Shown here: piece after piece, positions 61,849-64,000 of the stretch
How the letters are laid out: each line of letters begins with the position of its first letter
How positions within the stretch are numbered: the stretch's first letter is position 1
Assembly (NCBI RefSeq): GCF_010731535.1
Contig: NZ_AP022581.1
Location: 3,047,952-3,111,951 of the forward strand
Direction: 5' to 3'
Length of the DNA: 64,000 nt
From: Mycobacterium lacus
GTDB lineage: Bacteria; Actinomycetota; Actinomycetes; Mycobacteriales; Mycobacteriaceae
Made by a program: the position numbers and the translations under genes
Notes under the pieces: generated by a model
Seen by the model: only the letters and a program-made list of their open reading frames with translations
Told to the model about the DNA's origin: nothing
Database searches by the model: none

Positions 61849-64000
61849 CTGCGGACACCTTCCGCTTGCGGGGGACTCACCACCACCAGCAGGTCTCCGC
61901 CCTCCACTTGGACAGTGCTCGACACCGCCACCCGCTCCACGACGCCGTCGTGGGGTGCGGTGATCGCGGCCTCCATCTTCATCGCCTCGATCGCGGCGAT
62001 GGTCTGGCCCGCGCTCACTCGATCGCCGGCGGACACCGACACCGTGACGACCCCCGCGAACGGGGCGGCGACGTGCCCCGGATGGCCGCGATCGGCCTTC
62101 TCCGCGACCGGAACCGAGCTGGCAATGCTGCGGTCGCGCACCAACACCGGCCGCAGCTGACCGTTGATGATGCACATCACCGTTCGCATGCCGCGTTCGT
62201 CGGGTTCGGAGATGGCCTCCAGCCCGATCAACAACTCCACCCCGCGCTCCAGCTTCACCCGGTGCTCTTCGCCCTGTCGCAGGCCGTAGAAGAACTGGTT
62301 GGCCGACAATTGCGAAGTGTCGCCGTAGGTTTCCCGGTGCTCCTCGAATTCCTTTGTCGGGCCGGGGAATAACAGCCGGTTAAGGGTGGCCTGGCGCCTC
62401 GCCCCGGTTAGCGACAGGGCGGCCTCGTCGGCCGGCGTCAGTTGCGGGGTGGGCCGGGCCGGCGCGCGGCCGGCCAGCGCCGCACTGCGCAGCGGTTCGG
62501 GCCACCCGCCGGGCGGCTCGCCCAACTCGCCGCGCAGGAACCCGATCACGGATTCGGGGATATCGAATCGTCCTGGCTCAGAAGCGAATTCGTCTGCGCT
62601 TATCCCAGCGCCGACCAGCGCCAGCGCCAGATCGCCGACCACTTTTGACGACGGGGTGACCTTGATCAGCCTGCCCAGCACCCGGTCGGCGGCGGCGTAC
62701 GCGTCTTCTACCTCCTCGAAGCGATCCCCCAGCCCCAGCGCGATCGCCTGCTGGCGCAGGTTCGACAATTGACCGCCCGGAATCTCGTGGTGATACACCC
62801 GCCCGGTGGGCCCGGGTAACCCGGACTCGAAGGGCGCGTAGACCTTTCGTAGCGCCTCCCAGTACGGCTCCAGCGCGCACACCGCCGAGAGCGACAGGCC
62901 CGTATCGTACTCGGTGTGCGCGGCGGCGGCCACGATCGAGCTCAGCGCGGGCTGGCTGGTGGTGCCCGCCATGGGTGCGGCGGCGCCGTCGACGGCGTCG
63001 GCCCCGGCCTGCCAAGCGGCCACATAGCTGGCCAGCTGGCCGCCGGGTGTGTCATGGGTGTGAACGTGCACGGGCAGGTCGAAGCGACTTCGCAGCGCGC
63101 TGACCAGCGTATGCGCCGCCGGTGGTCGCAACAGACCGGCCATGTCCTTGATGGCCAGCACGTGGGCGCCGGCATCCACGATCCGCTCGGCCAGTTTCAG
63201 GTAGTAGTCGAGGGTGTACAGCCGCTCCCCCGGGTCCGACAGGTCGCCGGTGTAGCACATCGCGACTTCGGCTACCGCAGAACCCGTTTCGCGTACCGCG
63301 TCGATCGCCGGGCGCATCGACTCAAGGTTGTTGAGTGCGTCGAAGATGCGGAAGATGTCGATGCCGGTGGCCGTCGCCTCTTCGATGAACGCCGACGTGA
63401 CGATTTCCGGGTACGGCGTGTAGCCCACGGTGTTGCGCCCCCGCAACAGCATCTGCAGGCAGATGTTGGGCATCCGTTCCCGCAGTACGGCCAGCCGCTC
63501 CCAGGGGTCCTCCTTGAGGAAACGCAGCGCCACGTCGTAAGTCGCACCGCCCCAACACTCCACGGACAACAGCTGCGGCATGGTCCGCGCGAGATGGGGT
63601 GCCACCCCACCCAATCCGCTGGTGCGCACCCGGGTGGCCAACAGCGATTGGTGGGCGTCACGAAATGTCGTGTCGGTAACGCACAGGGCCGCCGACTCCC
63701 GAAGCCAACGCGCGAAGCCCGCCGGTCCCAGCTCGACCAGCCGTTGCTTGGATCCGGCGGGCGGGGGGACTTCCAAGTCAACATCGGGCAGCTTGTCGTG
63801 CGGGTAGACCGTTGACGGCCGGGTGCCGTGCGGCTTGTTGACGGTGACATCGGCCAGGTAGTTGAGGATCTTCGTGCCACGGTCGGCCGAGGCGCGCGCG
63901 GTCAACAGCCGCGGGCGCTCGTCGATGAACGACGTGTCGACGCGACCGGCACGAAAGTCCGGGTCGTCCAGAACCGCTTGCAGGAAAGGAATATTCGTCG
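61845..64000 (-). CDS. pca: Pyruvate carboxylase, 5' partial
   Basis: Biotin-dependent enzyme carboxylating pyruvate to oxaloacetate. The frame is open to the end of the window, so about 718 C-terminal residues of a roughly 1,130-residue protein are visible. Carboxyltransferase domain: [19 protein letters not shown] near the visible residue 130, followed by [15 protein letters not shown] and a metal-site [10 protein letters not shown]. The C-terminal biotin carboxyl carrier domain has the biotinyl-Lys motif [11 protein letters not shown] about 40 residues before the end. The biotin carboxylase part lies outside the window. The stop overlaps the rsmD start. Confidence 0.94.
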   Translation of the reverse strand, partial: TNIPFLQAVLDDPDFRAGRVDTSFIDERPRLLTARASADRGTKILNYLADVTVNKPHGTRPSTVYPHDKLPDVDLEVPPPAGSKQRLVELGPAGFARWLRESAALCVTDTTFRDAHQSLLATRVRTSGLGGVAPHLARTMPQLLSVECWGGATYDVALRFLKEDPWERLAVLRERMPNICLQMLLRGRNTVGYTPYPEIVTSAFIEEATATGIDIFRIFDALNNLESMRPAIDAVRETGSAVAEVAMCYTGDLSDPGERLYTLDYYLKLAERIVDAGAHVLAIKDMAGLLRPPAAHTLVSALRSRFDLPVHVHTHDTPGGQLASYVAAWQAGADAVDGAAAPMAGTTSQPALSSIVAAAAHTEYDTGLSLSAVCALEPYWEALRKVYAPFESGLPGPTGRVYHHEIPGGQLSNLRQQAIALGLGDRFEEVEDAYAAADRVLGRLIKVTPSSKVVGDLALALVGAGISADEFASEPGRFDIPESVIGFLRGELGEPPGGWPEPLRSAALAGRAPARPTPQLTPADEAALSLTGARRQATLNRLLFPGPTKEFEEHRETYGDTSQLSANQFFYGLRQGEEHRVKLERGVELLIGLEAISEPDERGMRTVMCIINGQLRPVLVRDRSIASSVPVAEKADRGHPGHVAAPFAGVVTVSVSAGDRVSAGQTIAAIEAMKMEAAITAPHDGVVERVAVSSTVQVEGGDLLVVVSPPQAEGVRS

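Overview
The window is a high-GC actinobacterial chromosome segment. It carries the phthiocerol dimycocerosate (PDIM/DIM) and phenolic glycolipid (PGL) locus of a slow-growing Mycobacterium. Gene order and protein features match the Mycobacterium tuberculosis block ppsB to pca (Rv2932 to Rv2967c) almost step by step. Family and ortholog names are assigned by recognition of protein features, not by a database search. The species cannot be fixed from the sequence.

Layout. Positions 1-23287 (+): ppsB (5' end cut by the window), ppsC, ppsD, ppsE, drrA, drrB and drrC, mostly joined by 4-bp ATGA/GTGA overlaps. 23321-24580 (+): papA5. 24570-33136 (-): a mas operon that also holds a sugar O-methyltransferase resembling Rv2959c and a WS/DGAT acyltransferase; neither is expected here from the M. 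tuberculosis map. 33617-38096 (+): fadD28 and mmpL7, facing lppX (-). About 39045-40775: an IS200/IS605 element with an intact tnpA and a tnpB broken by one in-frame stop. 40788-51966 (-): the phenol-starter operon pks15/1, fadD22, chorismate pyruvate-lyase, fadD29. 52278-55643: phthiodiolone ketoreductase (-), phthiotriol methyltransferase (+) and trans-acting enoyl reductase (+). 55666-56302: an operator-like palindrome and the remains of a metal permease. 56330-58428 (-): a methyltransferase and a PGL rhamnosyltransferase. 58809-64000: purU, a 61-residue exported peptide, coaD, rsmD and pca (5' end cut by the window).

How the genes work together (family knowledge). Chorismate is cleaved to p-hydroxybenzoate, activated by FadD22, and extended with malonyl units by Pks15/1, which is a single uninterrupted gene here. 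FadD29 passes the product to the Pps line. PpsA (outside the window) to PpsE build the phthiocerol or phenolphthiocerol chain, with Rv2953-type reduction at the PpsD step. Rv2951c- and Rv2952-type enzymes convert the ketone to the methoxy form. Mas with FadD28 makes mycocerosic acids, and PapA5 esterifies them to the diol. DrrABC, MmpL7 and LppX export the lipid. The glycosyltransferase and methyltransferases decorate the phenol end. Only one PGL glycosyltransferase is present, so a mono-glycosylated PGL is the simplest prediction.

Most unusual points: the extended mas operon (WS/DGAT plus relocated methyltransferase), an unassigned second methyltransferase beside the rhamnosyltransferase, a permease pseudogene whose damage can be read step by step under a preserved metal-type operator, a probable CTG start for rsmD, a new small exported peptide with a strong shared terminator, and an AT-rich island in an otherwise GC-rich operon.
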